64,000 nucleotides of DNA from Saccharothrix deserti (GTDB lineage Bacteria; Actinomycetota; Actinomycetes; Mycobacteriales; Pseudonocardiaceae). The stretch spans positions 50,722 to 114,721 of the forward strand of contig NZ_ML775960.1 in the NCBI RefSeq assembly GCF_009769385.1. The letters are read 5' to 3'. Under the pieces are notes generated by a model. That model was not told the origin of the DNA. It saw nothing but the letters and a program-made list of their open reading frames with translations, and ran no database searches. The translations under genes and the position numbers were made by a program. The number at the start of each line of letters is the position of its first letter. Positions within the stretch are counted from its first letter, which is position 1. Positions 34,890 to 45,880 of the stretch are shown here, piece by piece.

Positions 34890-35689
34890 GCGCGTTCGTT
34901 GAGGCACTGGGTGACGGCGCGGTCGTCGCCAAGCGCAACCTCATCAAGATCAAGCGGGTCCCGGACCTGATCGTGTTCTCGACGCTGTCGCCGATCATGT
35001 TCGTGCTGCTGTTCGCGTACGTGTTCGGCGGATCGATCGCCATCCCCGGCATGGACTACCGCGAGTTCCTGATGGCGGGCATCTTCGCGCAGACCGTGGT
35101 GTTCGGTGCGACGATCACCGGCGCGGGCCTGGCCGAGGACATCCAGAAGGGCGTGATCGACCGGTTCCGGTCGTTGCCCATGGCGCGGTCGGCGGTGCTG
35201 ATCGGGCGGACCACCAGCGACCTGGCGAACAACGTCATCGTCATCGTGGTGATGTCCCTGACGGGCCTGATCGTCGGCTGGCGGATCCACTCGTCGTTCC
35301 TGGAGGCGTTGGCCGGGTTCGCCCTGCTGCTGCTGTTCGCCTACGCGCTGTCGTGGGGCATGGCGATCGTCGGCCTGATGGTGCGCAGCCCCGAGGTGTT
35401 CAACAACGCCTCGTTCATCGCGATCTTCCCGCTGACGTTCATCGCGAACACCTTCGTGCAGGAGAGCAGGCTGCCGGGACCGCTGAAGACGTTCGCCGAG
35501 TGGAACCCGGTGTCCGCGGTGACGGCCGCGGCGCGCGAACTGTTCGGCAACACCAACCCGGAGGCGCCGGTACCGGACGTGTGGTCGTTGCAGCACCCGG
35601 TGCTGATGACCCTCATCTGGGTCGCGGTGTTCCTGTTGGTCTTCGTGCCGCTCGCCATCCGGCAGTACCGGAAGGCCGTGGCCCGGTAA
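34886..35689 (+). CDS. DrrB-type ABC-2 permease
   Basis: A 267-residue ABC-2 membrane permease with six predicted helices. Typical DrrB features are the DLIVFSTLSPIMFVLLFAYVFGG start helix, EDIQKGVIDRFRSLPMARSAVLIGRT coupling region, and NTFVQESRLPGPLKTFAEWNPVSAVT. It pairs with the preceding ATPase. A CCCGGATCCGGG palindrome immediately after the stop could contribute to termination. Confidence 0.92.
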   Translation: MSAFVEALGDGAVVAKRNLIKIKRVPDLIVFSTLSPIMFVLLFAYVFGGSIAIPGMDYREFLMAGIFAQTVVFGATITGAGLAEDIQKGVIDRFRSLPMARSAVLIGRTTSDLANNVIVIVVMSLTGLIVGWRIHSSFLEALAGFALLLLFAYALSWGMAIVGLMVRSPEVFNNASFIAIFPLTFIANTFVQESRLPGPLKTFAEWNPVSAVTAAARELFGNTNPEAPVPDVWSLQHPVLMTLIWVAVFLLVFVPLAIRQYRKAVAR

Positions 35690-35888
35690 TCCCGGATCCG
35701 GGCACGGGCACGCGCAGGGGAGCTTGGGATCATCCCAGGTTCGACGGGCACGGGCTCGGACACCTTGCGGGGACTGGGAAACCCGGATTCGCTCGAATCC
35801 GATCCGCACGACGTCGGCAGTGGGCGCGGGTGTGGGCGGCGAGGTTTCGGCTGCACACAAGGATTTGGACGACGTGATCACACGGCAG

Positions 35889-35915
35889 GTTTCGAATCCT
35901 CTTCACAATGGGTAA
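35889..35915 (+). promoter_or_regulatory. SigB/SigF-type stress promoter
   Basis: GTTTCG (-35) and GGGTAA (-10) at 15-bp spacing match the actinobacterial general-stress promoter consensus (GTTT-N14-16-GGGTA). It lies 46 bp before the start of the first gene of a two-gene operon. The rest of the 271-bp gap holds small palindromes (GGATTCG/CGAATCC around 35785-35800) but no gene. Confidence 0.65.
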
Positions 35916-35960
35916 TCCGGTGGCATCACAGCCTAGGGAGATCCAGCCAAGGAGGCCGAG

Positions 35961-36524
35961 ATGTCCACCGGCACCACCATCGGCGTGATCGTCGTCGTGC
36001 TGGTCGTACTGGCCGTGGCCGCGGTGTTGCTCAGGGTTGTCTTGCAGCGCAGGAGGTTGCGCGCGAAGTTCGGCCCCGAGTACGAGCGCGTCGTGGAGCG
36101 CAGCGACAGCCGGATGGCGGCGGAGCGCGAACTCGTGGCACGGGAGCGCGAGCACTCGAAGTTGGAGCTGCGCCCGCTGAGCCCCGTCTCGCGCGAGAGC
36201 TACGCGCGGAACTGGACGCGTGTGCAGGAGCAGTTCGTCGACGCGCCGACCACCGCCGTAGGCCAAGCGGACCGCTTGGTGACCGACCTCATGGCGGAAC
36301 GCGGTTACCCCACCCAGGGGTACGAGCAGAAGGCGTCGATGCTGTCCGTCGACCACGCCCGCACGCTCGACCACTACCGCGAGGCGCACGCGATCACCGA
36401 GCGCCAGGACCGCGGCGAGGCATCCACCGAGGATCTTCGCGTCGCGATGGTCCACTACCGCAGCCTGTTCGAGGACCTGCTGGGCGATCCCCGCGAGGGC
36501 GAACGCCGGGAAGGAGCGCGGTGA
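35961..36524 (+). CDS. Membrane-anchored protein, first of a related tandem pair
   Basis: A 187-residue protein: one N-terminal membrane helix (about 7-29), a basic stop-transfer (QRRRLRAKFG), then a helical charged domain. The core NWTRVQEQFVDAPTTAVGQADRLV to HYRSLFEDLL resembles the whole of the next protein, so the two share a domain. AAGGAGGCCGAG precedes the ATG. The upstream stress-type promoter suggests induction under stress. No function is established to my knowledge. Confidence 0.75.
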   Translation: MSTGTTIGVIVVVLVVLAVAAVLLRVVLQRRRLRAKFGPEYERVVERSDSRMAAERELVAREREHSKLELRPLSPVSRESYARNWTRVQEQFVDAPTTAVGQADRLVTDLMAERGYPTQGYEQKASMLSVDHARTLDHYREAHAITERQDRGEASTEDLRVAMVHYRSLFEDLLGDPREGERREGAR

Positions 36525-36916
36525 TGGTCAGCCAAGGCACCACCGCCGAAGACCAGCCCACCACCGCAGACCAGCCCACCGCCACAGACCAGCCCACCGC
36601 AGAGCAGGAGCCGGTCGAGCTGTACCCCGTCTCCACGACGGCCGGTGACTCTCCGCTGTTCTCCACGGACGACACGGAGAACTTCCAAGTCGAGTGGCGC
36701 GCGCTGCAGTCCGAGTTCGTGGACGACCCGCGCGAAGCGGTGCAGCGGGCCGACGAACTCGTCGCCGAGGTGATGCGGTCCCTCACCGACACGTTCGCCG
36801 AGCACAAGCGTGCTCTGGAGGAACAGTGGCAGCAGGGCGACCAGGTCGAGACCGAGGAGTTGCGGCAGGCCCTGAAGCGCTACCGCACGTTCTTCGACCG
36901 GTTGCTGTCCGTGTAA
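36524..36916 (+). CDS. Soluble partner of the tandem pair
   Basis: A 130-residue acidic protein. A Thr/Asp/Gln-rich N-terminal linker repeats TTADQPTATDQPTAEQ-like hexads, then the shared domain WRALQSEFVDDPREAVQRAD, VAEVMRSLTDTFAEHKRALE and LKRYRTFFDRLL aligns with the previous protein. The TGATG overlap means coupled translation. The duplicated domain with one anchored and one soluble copy suggests hetero-oligomers at the membrane. Function unknown. Confidence 0.75.
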   Translation: MVSQGTTAEDQPTTADQPTATDQPTAEQEPVELYPVSTTAGDSPLFSTDDTENFQVEWRALQSEFVDDPREAVQRADELVAEVMRSLTDTFAEHKRALEEQWQQGDQVETEELRQALKRYRTFFDRLLSV

Positions 36917-36922
36917 CAGCTC

Positions 36923-36958
36923 CCCGTTGTGCGTCTGGCGACCCAGGTGCACAACGGG
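36923..36958 (+). terminator. Terminator of the tandem-pair operon
   Basis: A perfect 10-bp stem (CCCGTTGTGC with GCACAACGGG) and 16-nt loop, followed by TGTTTCAC, begins 6 bp after the stop codon. Confidence 0.7.
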
Positions 36959-36970
36959 TGTTTCACGGCG

Positions 36971-37008
36971 TCAGCCCTGCGGTTGTCAGCCCTGCGGTTG
37001 TTCAGCCC
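36971..37008. repeat. 15-bp tandem repeat at the 3' end of the following minus-strand gene
   Basis: TCAGCCCTGCGGTTG occurs twice head to tail, and its first seven bases recur as the terminal codons (including stop TGA) of the minus-strand gene. Confidence 0.8.
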
Positions 37009-37382
37009 GGCAGTTCCCGGATCTCCATCTCCAGGACGTCGATCTCGTCGCTGATCGCCTCGTCCAGCATCCGGTCGAGCAGCTCTGAGCAGTCCGACGA
37101 CCCGACGCCGAACCGGGGCACCTGCTCCCACCACACCGCCGGGTTGTTCCAGAACGACCCGGAGCCCTGGTCGACGCCTTCGAGGCAGCGCAACCGCGAG
37201 TCACCGTCCGGCAACCGGCGGACGTAGTCGATGAACCGGGCCAGCGCGTCCGGGTTGCTCACCGGCACCGCGCCGTACCCCCGCAGGCAGTCTTCGAGTT
37301 CCGTCAGGAACTCCTCTTTGAACGTCACGGCGCACCCCCGCTTCCCCCGCAGCGTCGCGGGTGAGGAGGACTCACGTCCCAT
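37002..37382 (-). CDS. Hypothetical acidic protein
   Basis: A 126-residue protein by the ATG at 37382; a GTG directly before TFKEEFLTELEDCLRGYG would give about 108 residues and may be the true start, since the first 18 residues are low-complexity. The core contains LARFIDYVRRLPDGDSRLRC, SFWNNPAVWWEQVPRF and an acidic helical tail (LDEAISDEIDVLEMEIREL). No family is recognised. It stands alone between two transcription units. Confidence 0.6.
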   Translation of the reverse strand: MGRESSSPATLRGKRGCAVTFKEEFLTELEDCLRGYGAVPVSNPDALARFIDYVRRLPDGDSRLRCLEGVDQGSGSFWNNPAVWWEQVPRFGVGSSDCSELLDRMLDEAISDEIDVLEMEIRELPG

Positions 37383-37608
37383 GGCACCAACGGTACCTCC
37401 GCCGGGACATGCGGAACTTACTGCCAATGGGCGGTTCCAGGGCAAGATTCGCTAACGACGAGCGCCCGCACTCCCCGCCACCGCGATTACCGGCGGCGTG
37501 TCAACGCGCCGCTGCGCCGCCGGTACGACACCGAACGTGAACGGCCGCACGATCACCGGGTGCGCCCGATCCGTCCGAAGTGGACTGAAAAGTCCCGCGG
37601 CCTCGTCG

Positions 37609-38382
37609 TCACTCCGAACGGAGACGGGCCATGAAGCTGAACCTGTCCCCCCGGTAGAGCGAACGGACGCGTTCGACCGGTTCGCCATCGTTGTCATGGG
37701 ACAAGCGGTGCAGCAGGAGCATCGGCAGCGCCGGGTTCGTGCCGATCAGCAACGCCTCGCGAGGCGTGGCCAGCACGGTCTCCACGCGTTCCTCGGCCTC
37801 GGTGAACACCACGCCCAGCCGGTCCCGCAGGCACGCGTACAGCGACGTGGTGGGGTCGAAGACCTCCAGCAGCGTCGGGAACCGCGCCGCCGACAGGTAG
37901 ATCGACTCCAGCCCGACCCGCTCCTCGTCGGCCAGCAGCACCCGCTCCAGGTGGATGACCGAATCGCCCCGCCCGATCCGCAGGTCGTGCGACAGCACCT
38001 CGTCCGCGGGCAGGTGCTCGACGGTGATGACGCTGCGCGCCGGGTCGACGCCCTGCCGTCGCATGCCCTCGGTGTAGCTGACCAGCGACAGCGGCTGCAC
38101 CAGCTTGGGCGGCGCGACGTAGGTGCCGCTGCCCTGGCGGCGTTGCAGCTTGCCTTCGAGCACCAGTTCGCCGACGGCCTGCCGCAGCGTCACCCGCGAC
38201 ACCGAGAACCGCTCGGCCAGCTCCCGCTCCGACGGGAGCGCCGCGCCCTCGCCGAGCGCGTCGATGAGCCACAGCAGTTCGGTCTTCACCGCGTAGTAGC
38301 GGGGGATGCGACCGTGTTCGGGGATACCGGCGCGGACCGGCCCGTCCGCGCGGTACTGGGGCACGTAATGCGAAGCATGCAC
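37609..38382 (-). CDS. HutC/DasR-like GntR regulator (UTRA domain)
   Basis: A 257-residue regulator. It has the winged helix LAERFSVSRVTLRQAVGELV and a UTRA ligand domain. Blocks such as RIPRYYAVK, QGSGTYVAPPK, LSLVSYTEGMRRQG, LATPREALLIGT and VRSLYRGDRFSF follow Streptomyces DasR closely, the N-acetylglucosamine/aminosugar-sensing regulator. It is probably a DasR paralogue sensing a phosphosugar. Its target is unclear; the neighbouring solute-binding protein is not a sugar type. Confidence 0.85.
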   Translation of the reverse strand: MHASHYVPQYRADGPVRAGIPEHGRIPRYYAVKTELLWLIDALGEGAALPSERELAERFSVSRVTLRQAVGELVLEGKLQRRQGSGTYVAPPKLVQPLSLVSYTEGMRRQGVDPARSVITVEHLPADEVLSHDLRIGRGDSVIHLERVLLADEERVGLESIYLSAARFPTLLEVFDPTTSLYACLRDRLGVVFTEAEERVETVLATPREALLIGTNPALPMLLLHRLSHDNDGEPVERVRSLYRGDRFSFMARLRSE

Positions 38383-38440
38383 AAGCCGAGCCTACGGGCC
38401 CGTCCGCGCCGGTCAGACCGCTATCGGAGTGGGTCGCAGA

Positions 38441-39274
38441 TCACGGAACGATCTTGGGCGGCTCCGGGATGGCGTAACCGGAACCACCCACGTTGGCCTC
38501 CAGCGACCTCCGCCACTCGCCCGAGTCGATCATCTTCTGAACGGCTGCGGTGATCTTCGCCTTGCTGGTGGGATCGTCCTTGCGCATGCCGATGCCGTAC
38601 TCCTCCTTGCTGAACGGCTTGTTGACGACCCGCAGCAGCTCGGGGTTCTGCGCGGCGTAGCCGGCGAGGATCACGTCGTCGGTCGTCATGGCGTCCACCT
38701 GCTCGGCCAGCAGCGCGGTGACGCAGTCGCTGAAGTTGGGGTATTCCACAAGCTCCACGGACTGCGCGTACTGGTCCTTCACGTACTGCGCCGAGGTCGT
38801 GTTCGCCACCGAACACAGCTTCACACCACTCGTGTTGAGCGATTCCGGGCCGGTGATCCGCTCGTCGGTGTATCGGACCAGCAGGTCCTGGCCGGCCACG
38901 AAGTACGGGCCGACGAAGTCGATCACTTCCTTGCGCTTGTCCGTGATCGAATAGCTGGACACGACCAGGTCCGCGCCGCCGTTGATGAGCAACTTCTCAC
39001 GCTCCGACGGGGTCGCTTCGGTGAATTTGACGCCGGATTCCTCGACACCAAGTTCCTTGGCCACATAACGGGCCACGTCGATGTCGAAGCCGCGGTACGT
39101 GCCGTCCAACCGGCGCAAACCGAGCCCCGGCTGGTCGTACGCCACGGCGATGGTCAACTCGTCGGAACCGCCCGCCTTGCCGACGACGGTGGTTTCGTCA
39201 CCGCTGGAGCACGAAGTGAGGACAAACGCGGCGGAACACGCCAGGACGAGGGCGCGAAGCGGTGCCAGAGCCAT
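38441..39274 (-). CDS. Solute-binding lipoprotein, polar amino acid type
   Basis: A 277-residue lipoprotein (lipobox LTSCSS at 19-24) of the SBP_bac_3 family: FDIDVARYVAKELG, LLINGGADLVVSSYSIT, VIDFVGPYFVAGQ and a KPFSKEEYGIGMRKDD hinge region are characteristic of glutamate/glutamine-type binding proteins. AAGGGGAAGA precedes the ATG. No permease or ATPase gene is adjacent, so it is an orphan subunit that must share a transporter elsewhere. Confidence 0.88.
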   Translation of the reverse strand: MALAPLRALVLACSAAFVLTSCSSGDETTVVGKAGGSDELTIAVAYDQPGLGLRRLDGTYRGFDIDVARYVAKELGVEESGVKFTEATPSEREKLLINGGADLVVSSYSITDKRKEVIDFVGPYFVAGQDLLVRYTDERITGPESLNTSGVKLCSVANTTSAQYVKDQYAQSVELVEYPNFSDCVTALLAEQVDAMTTDDVILAGYAAQNPELLRVVNKPFSKEEYGIGMRKDDPTSKAKITAAVQKMIDSGEWRRSLEANVGGSGYAIPEPPKIVP

Positions 39275-39419
39275 TCTTCCCCTTTTCGGGAGCTTCCTCG
39301 GGACGCCGGAAACCTAAGCGGCCTTGCGGATTTGGTCCATAGCCAGGGGGAAGATAGGGGACACCTGATCGTTCAAGCGTGACGGTGGTGTCAAAACCGT
39401 GACCGGGATTGTGACGTCG

Positions 39420-42119
<2,700 letters not shown>

Positions 42120-42121
42120 GT

Positions 42122-43297
42122 TCAGTCCCTCGGATCGTCGGGGTCCAGGCCGTGCAGCGGGAACAACGCCCGTCGGGTCTCCCGGATCGCCAGGTCGACC
42201 GGGGTGTCCACCTGGCCGCCCCACGGTTCGAACGCCGTGTCGGCGCCGTCGGTCATGGCGATCGGCAACGGCCAGTTCGGCGCCAGGGTGGACGCGTGGG
42301 CGACCCAGTCCGCGGGCAGCGGGGTGTTCGGGTCGACGTCCCGGTCGAGCACGGTGGCCAGCAGGTGCGTCCAACTGCGCGGGACGACGCGCAGCAGCTC
42401 GTACCCGCCGCCGCCGAGGGCCAGCCACCGGCCGTTCGCGGTCTCCTCCGCCAGGTCGCGCAGGCGGCGGTAGATCGCACGGTGGCCGTCCACGGTGAGC
42501 GCGAGGTCGGCCAGCGGGTCCTCGCGGTGCGTGTCCACGCCGCACTGCGTGACCAGCAGCTGCGGCCGGAAGGCCCGGAGCAGGGACGGGACGGTGGCGT
42601 CGAACGCGCGCAGCCAGGCCTGGTCGCCGGTGCCGGGCGGCAGGGCCAGGTTCACGCTCGTGCCCTCCGCGCCCGCGCCACCCAGTTCGGCCGCCCGTCC
42701 GGTGCCCGGCCACAGGCTCAGCGGGCTCTGGTGCACCGACACCGTGAGCACGCGCGGGTCGTCGTAGAAGGCGGTCTGCACGCCGTCGCCGTGGTGCACG
42801 TCGGTGTCGACGTAGGCGATCCGGTCGAAGCCGTTGTCGAGCAGCCAGGAGATGGCCACCGCGCAGTCGTTGTAGACGCAGAACCCGGCCGCGTGGTCGC
42901 GCATGGCGTGGTGCAGCCCGCCCGCGATGTTCACCGCCCGGTCCACGTCACCGGACGCGATCCGCCGTGCGGCGGCCAGCGAACCGCCCACGACCAGCGC
43001 CGATGCCTCGTGCATCCGGGTGAACACCGGGTTGTCCGCGGTGCCGAGACCGTGGCCGACGTCCCAGCCGGCCATCGGCGCGGCCTGCACGGCGTTGAGG
43101 TACGACGGCTCGTGGACGCGTTCGATCTCGGCGTCCGGCGCCGGTTCGGGCGCGACGAGGTCGACGCCGTCCAGCACACCCAGCGCGGTCGCCAGCCGGA
43201 TGGTCAGGTCCAAGCGGACCGGGTTGAGCGGGTGGTCCCCGCCCAGGTCGTAACCGAGGAAGGACTCGTCCCAGACGACAGCGGCTGCCTTGCCCAT
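42122..43297 (-). CDS. AcuC-type histone-deacetylase-family enzyme
   Basis: A 391-residue zinc deacetylase: HHAMRDHAAGFCVYNDCAVA (catalytic His pair), YVDTDVHHGDGVQTAFYDDP (Asp/His zinc ligands), and a final QCGVDTHREDPLADLALT block with the third ligand. The active site is complete. AcuC proteins are known to deacetylate acetyl-CoA synthetase. Together with the adjacent Pat-like enzyme it forms an opposing acetylation/deacetylation pair in one operon. Confidence 0.9.
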   Translation of the reverse strand: MGKAAAVVWDESFLGYDLGGDHPLNPVRLDLTIRLATALGVLDGVDLVAPEPAPDAEIERVHEPSYLNAVQAAPMAGWDVGHGLGTADNPVFTRMHEASALVVGGSLAAARRIASGDVDRAVNIAGGLHHAMRDHAAGFCVYNDCAVAISWLLDNGFDRIAYVDTDVHHGDGVQTAFYDDPRVLTVSVHQSPLSLWPGTGRAAELGGAGAEGTSVNLALPPGTGDQAWLRAFDATVPSLLRAFRPQLLVTQCGVDTHREDPLADLALTVDGHRAIYRRLRDLAEETANGRWLALGGGGYELLRVVPRSWTHLLATVLDRDVDPNTPLPADWVAHASTLAPNWPLPIAMTDGADTAFEPWGGQVDTPVDLAIRETRRALFPLHGLDPDDPRD

Positions 43298-43459
43298 GTC
43301 GGCAACCTAACCCACCGACCGGGCGATGGCGTGATCACAGCTTGGTCGCCGTGCGCCTCGTGGGTCCTGCGTGGACTTAGAGTCTGCCGAGACGAGGCGG
43401 GCCAGGATTGCGGCCATCGAGGATGGAACCCCGCACGTCGGAACGGGGTCATAGAGGAC

Positions 43460-44080
43460 ATGCACCTGCGACGAGTCTCCGCCCTGACCACTGTGCTGGC
43501 CTTGGCGCTCACGCTCGGCCTCACGGCCTGCGCCACCAAGGTCGTCGGCAGCCCGGTCGCCGCGGCGGGTGGGTCGAGCGGTGAGAAGACCACCTCCGGC
43601 AAGCCGTCCTCGACGAAGACCTCCAACAAGACGTCCAACAAGACCAGCACGCCCGCGGCGGACCCGACCGGCTCGGACAAGCCGGCCGGCGACGTCAAGA
43701 TCACGACGAAGAAGAAGACCGAGGGCTACGAGGACTGCGACCTCCTCACCCCCGAGGAGGTGGCCGCGGCGGTCGGTGCGGCGAAGGGCGGCGAGAAGGG
43801 CTGCGTGCAGAGCACGGAGGACCCGTTCTCGGTCGTGCTGTTCATGGTCACGTTCGCCGAGTACGAGGGCGAGGCGCGCCCCATCGAGATCGGCGGCAAC
43901 ACCGCGTACGAGGTGAAGGAGAAGGGCGGCGACTGCACGGTCCTCGTCATGCTGACCGACGACCCGGACGAGATCACCCCCGCGTTCCAGGCCACCGTGA
44001 CGCCGATCGACGACTTCGACCCGTGCGCGATCGCGCTCAAGCTCGCGACCAAGGGCTTCGAAAAGATCCCCAACGCTTGA
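43460..44080 (+). CDS. DUF3558-type lipoprotein
   Basis: A 206-residue lipoprotein: lipobox LTACAT near 21-26, a Ser/Thr/Lys-rich linker that includes two copies of KTSNKTSNK-type repeats, then a domain beginning DCDLLTPEEVAAAVGA with a cysteine pair (C in GEKGCVQS, DDFDPCAIALKLA), as in DUF3558 proteins of actinomycetes. It is probably cell-surface exposed. No role is established. Confidence 0.8.
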   Translation: MHLRRVSALTTVLALALTLGLTACATKVVGSPVAAAGGSSGEKTTSGKPSSTKTSNKTSNKTSTPAADPTGSDKPAGDVKITTKKKTEGYEDCDLLTPEEVAAAVGAAKGGEKGCVQSTEDPFSVVLFMVTFAEYEGEARPIEIGGNTAYEVKEKGGDCTVLVMLTDDPDEITPAFQATVTPIDDFDPCAIALKLATKGFEKIPNA

Positions 44081-44140
44081 AGTGTTTGATTGCCGCTGCT
44101 CCGCAGACTGTGTTGGATTGCGCCGCCTCCGGCGTCGCGG

Positions 44141-44239
44141 GCGAGGTCGCCTGGAAGTCGGCCGCTCGCGCCTGATTTTCCGACGATCGAAGAGCGTGAT
44201 CGCCGGAAAATGAGGCGCGAACGACCGACGCGACCTCGC
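44141..44239. repeat. Long imperfect inverted repeat, MITE/REP-like or terminator
   Basis: Left blocks GCGAGGTCGC, TCGCGCCT, ATTTTCCG and GATC are mirrored in order by GATC, CGGAAAAT, AGGCGCGA and GCGACCTCGC around a 9-bp centre. Thirty bases of each arm pair exactly, with short unequal interruptions. It lies in the 197-bp convergent gap between the lipoprotein and the sulfurtransferase; nothing else is seen in that gap. Confidence 0.75.
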
Positions 44240-44277
44240 GTGGTGGTCCGGTTGGGGCCGGTGGCGGTGGGGTGGGG

Positions 44278-45126
44278 TCAGTCGGGGTTCGGGCCGGTGG
44301 CGGCGGGGCGGGTGGGGTCCGACGACCACTGCGACCAGGAGCCGGCGTAGAGCGGGGCGGGGGCGTCCGGTGTGGTGAGGCCGGCCACTTCCAGGGCCAG
44401 GACCACCGAAGATGCCGTGACGCCCGACCCGCAGTAGGCGGCGACCGGGCGGTCGGGTGAGACGCCGATGGCCTGGAAGCGCTCCGCGAGTGCCGGGGCC
44501 GGGAGCCAGCGGCCGTCGGCGGTGTGGCCGGAGGTCGGTGCGTTGAGGGCGCCGGGGATGTGGCCGGCGCGCGGGTCGACCGGCTCCGTCTCGCCGCGGT
44601 AGCGCTCGGGGGCGCGGGCGTCGAGCAGCGTGCCCTCACGGGCGAAGGCGGCGGCCTCGTCGGCGTCGAGCACGGGCATGGCGCCGGGGCGCACCACGAC
44701 GTCCCCGGGAATAGGCGTCGGCGTGTCCGCGTTAACGGGACGAGCCTCGGCGGACCACGCCGCGAAACCACCGTCCAGAACCGACACTTCCGGGTGACCA
44801 GCCCACCGCAAGAGCCACCATGCACGCGCCGCGACCGAGCCGTCACCACCGTCGTACGCCACGACCGGGTGACCTTCACGGACCCCCGCGGCCCGCAGCA
44901 CGGCCTGCAGCGCGGCCGGATCAGGCAGGGGGTGGCGGCCACCGGCGCCGGGCTCCGACGACAGCTCGGTGTCCAGGTCGACGTAGACCGCACCGGGAAC
45001 GTGCCCGACCTCGTAGTCTTGGCGTCCCGGTGGTCCGCCAAGTCGCCAGCGGACGTCGAGCACGACCGGGGGTTCGGCGCCGTTCAGCGCGGAGGCCAGG
45101 GCTTCGGTGCTGATCAGTGGATGCAC
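44278..45126 (-). CDS. sseA: 3-mercaptopyruvate/thiosulfate sulfurtransferase
   Basis: A 282-residue tandem-rhodanese protein. The inactive first domain has VVLDVRWRLGGPPG, GHVPGAVYVDLDTEL and an Asp in AYDGGDG; the active second domain carries the loop AYCGSGVTAS with the persulfide-forming Cys. CGSGVTA is the mercaptopyruvate sulfurtransferase type. GTG with AGGATG upstream is the start; longer readings lack conservation. It is divergent from ideR. It functions in cytosolic sulfur transfer or cyanide detoxification. Confidence 0.9.
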   Translation of the reverse strand: MHPLISTEALASALNGAEPPVVLDVRWRLGGPPGRQDYEVGHVPGAVYVDLDTELSSEPGAGGRHPLPDPAALQAVLRAAGVREGHPVVAYDGGDGSVAARAWWLLRWAGHPEVSVLDGGFAAWSAEARPVNADTPTPIPGDVVVRPGAMPVLDADEAAAFAREGTLLDARAPERYRGETEPVDPRAGHIPGALNAPTSGHTADGRWLPAPALAERFQAIGVSPDRPVAAYCGSGVTASSVVLALEVAGLTTPDAPAPLYAGSWSQWSSDPTRPAATGPNPD

Positions 45127-45187
45127 GGCACCATCCTGCACCCGTGACCGGCCGACTAGCATTGACGCCATACGAAGGGGAGCGGGT

Positions 45188-45880
45188 GTGAACGAGCTCA
45201 TCGACACCACCGAGATGTACTTGCGCACGATCTACGAACTCGAAGAAGAGGGCGTAGTGCCTCTCCGCGCACGGATCGCCGAGCGCTTGGCGCAGAGCGG
45301 TCCGACGGTCAGCCAGACCGTCGGCCGGATGGAGCGCGACGGCCTCGTCATCGTGGCCGACGACCGCCACCTGGAGCTGACCGAGCAGGGCCGCAACCTG
45401 GCCATCGCGGTCATGCGCAAACACCGGCTCGCCGAGCGCCTCCTGGTCGACATCATCGGCCTGGAGTGGGAGCACGTGCACAGCGAGGCGTGCCGCTGGG
45501 AGCACGTCATGAGCGAGGCCGTCGAGCGCAAGCTGGTCAAGCTCCTCGGCAACCCCACCACGTCCCCCTACGGCAACCCCATCCCCGGTCTGGACAAGCT
45601 GGGCGACGGCGAGCCCGCGCCGCCCGCCGAGGCGGACCTGGTGCGCGTCGACGAGGTGGCCCGGCGCGGCGGCGGTCGCGTCGAGGTGCGCCGGATCGCC
45701 GAGCACGTGCAGCTCGACGAGGACCTGATGGCCGAGTTGAAGGCCGTCGGCGTGGTGCCGGGCGGCACGGTCGAGATCGACTCGCTCGGCGGCGCGAAGC
45801 TCATCCAGGTGCGCGGCAACGGCACGGTCGCCGAGTTGGACCCAGCGGTGGCGCACGCCGTGCTGGTGCAGGCGCGGTGA
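45188..45880 (+). CDS. ideR: DtxR/IdeR-family iron-dependent repressor
   Basis: A 230-residue regulator. N-terminal winged helix (ARIAERLAQSGPTVSQTVGRME), dimer/metal domain with Met10 and the SEACRWEHVMS block (Cys, Glu and His in the positions of C102, E105 and H106 of DtxR), and a C-terminal SH3-like FeoA domain. The metal-binding residues are intact. The GTG start follows GAAGGGGAG. Its stop codon overlaps the start of galK by four bases, which is unexpected functionally. It controls iron homeostasis in relatives. Confidence 0.9.
   Translation: MNELIDTTEMYLRTIYELEEEGVVPLRARIAERLAQSGPTVSQTVGRMERDGLVIVADDRHLELTEQGRNLAIAVMRKHRLAERLLVDIIGLEWEHVHSEACRWEHVMSEAVERKLVKLLGNPTTSPYGNPIPGLDKLGDGEPAPPAEADLVRVDEVARRGGGRVEVRRIAEHVQLDEDLMAELKAVGVVPGGTVEIDSLGGAKLIQVRGNGTVAELDPAVAHAVLVQAR

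Noticed and set aside
35885..35902. tRNA T-loop-like sequence GGTTTCGAATCC
   Set aside because: No acceptor stem, anticodon arm or CCA is found around it; the GTTT is better explained as a -35 element.
42120..42713. Extension of the GNAT fusion upstream into the deacetylase gene
   Set aside because: The extra residues are an out-of-frame reading of acuC; the GTG at 42119 has GAGGGAC upstream and starts the conserved GNAT domain.
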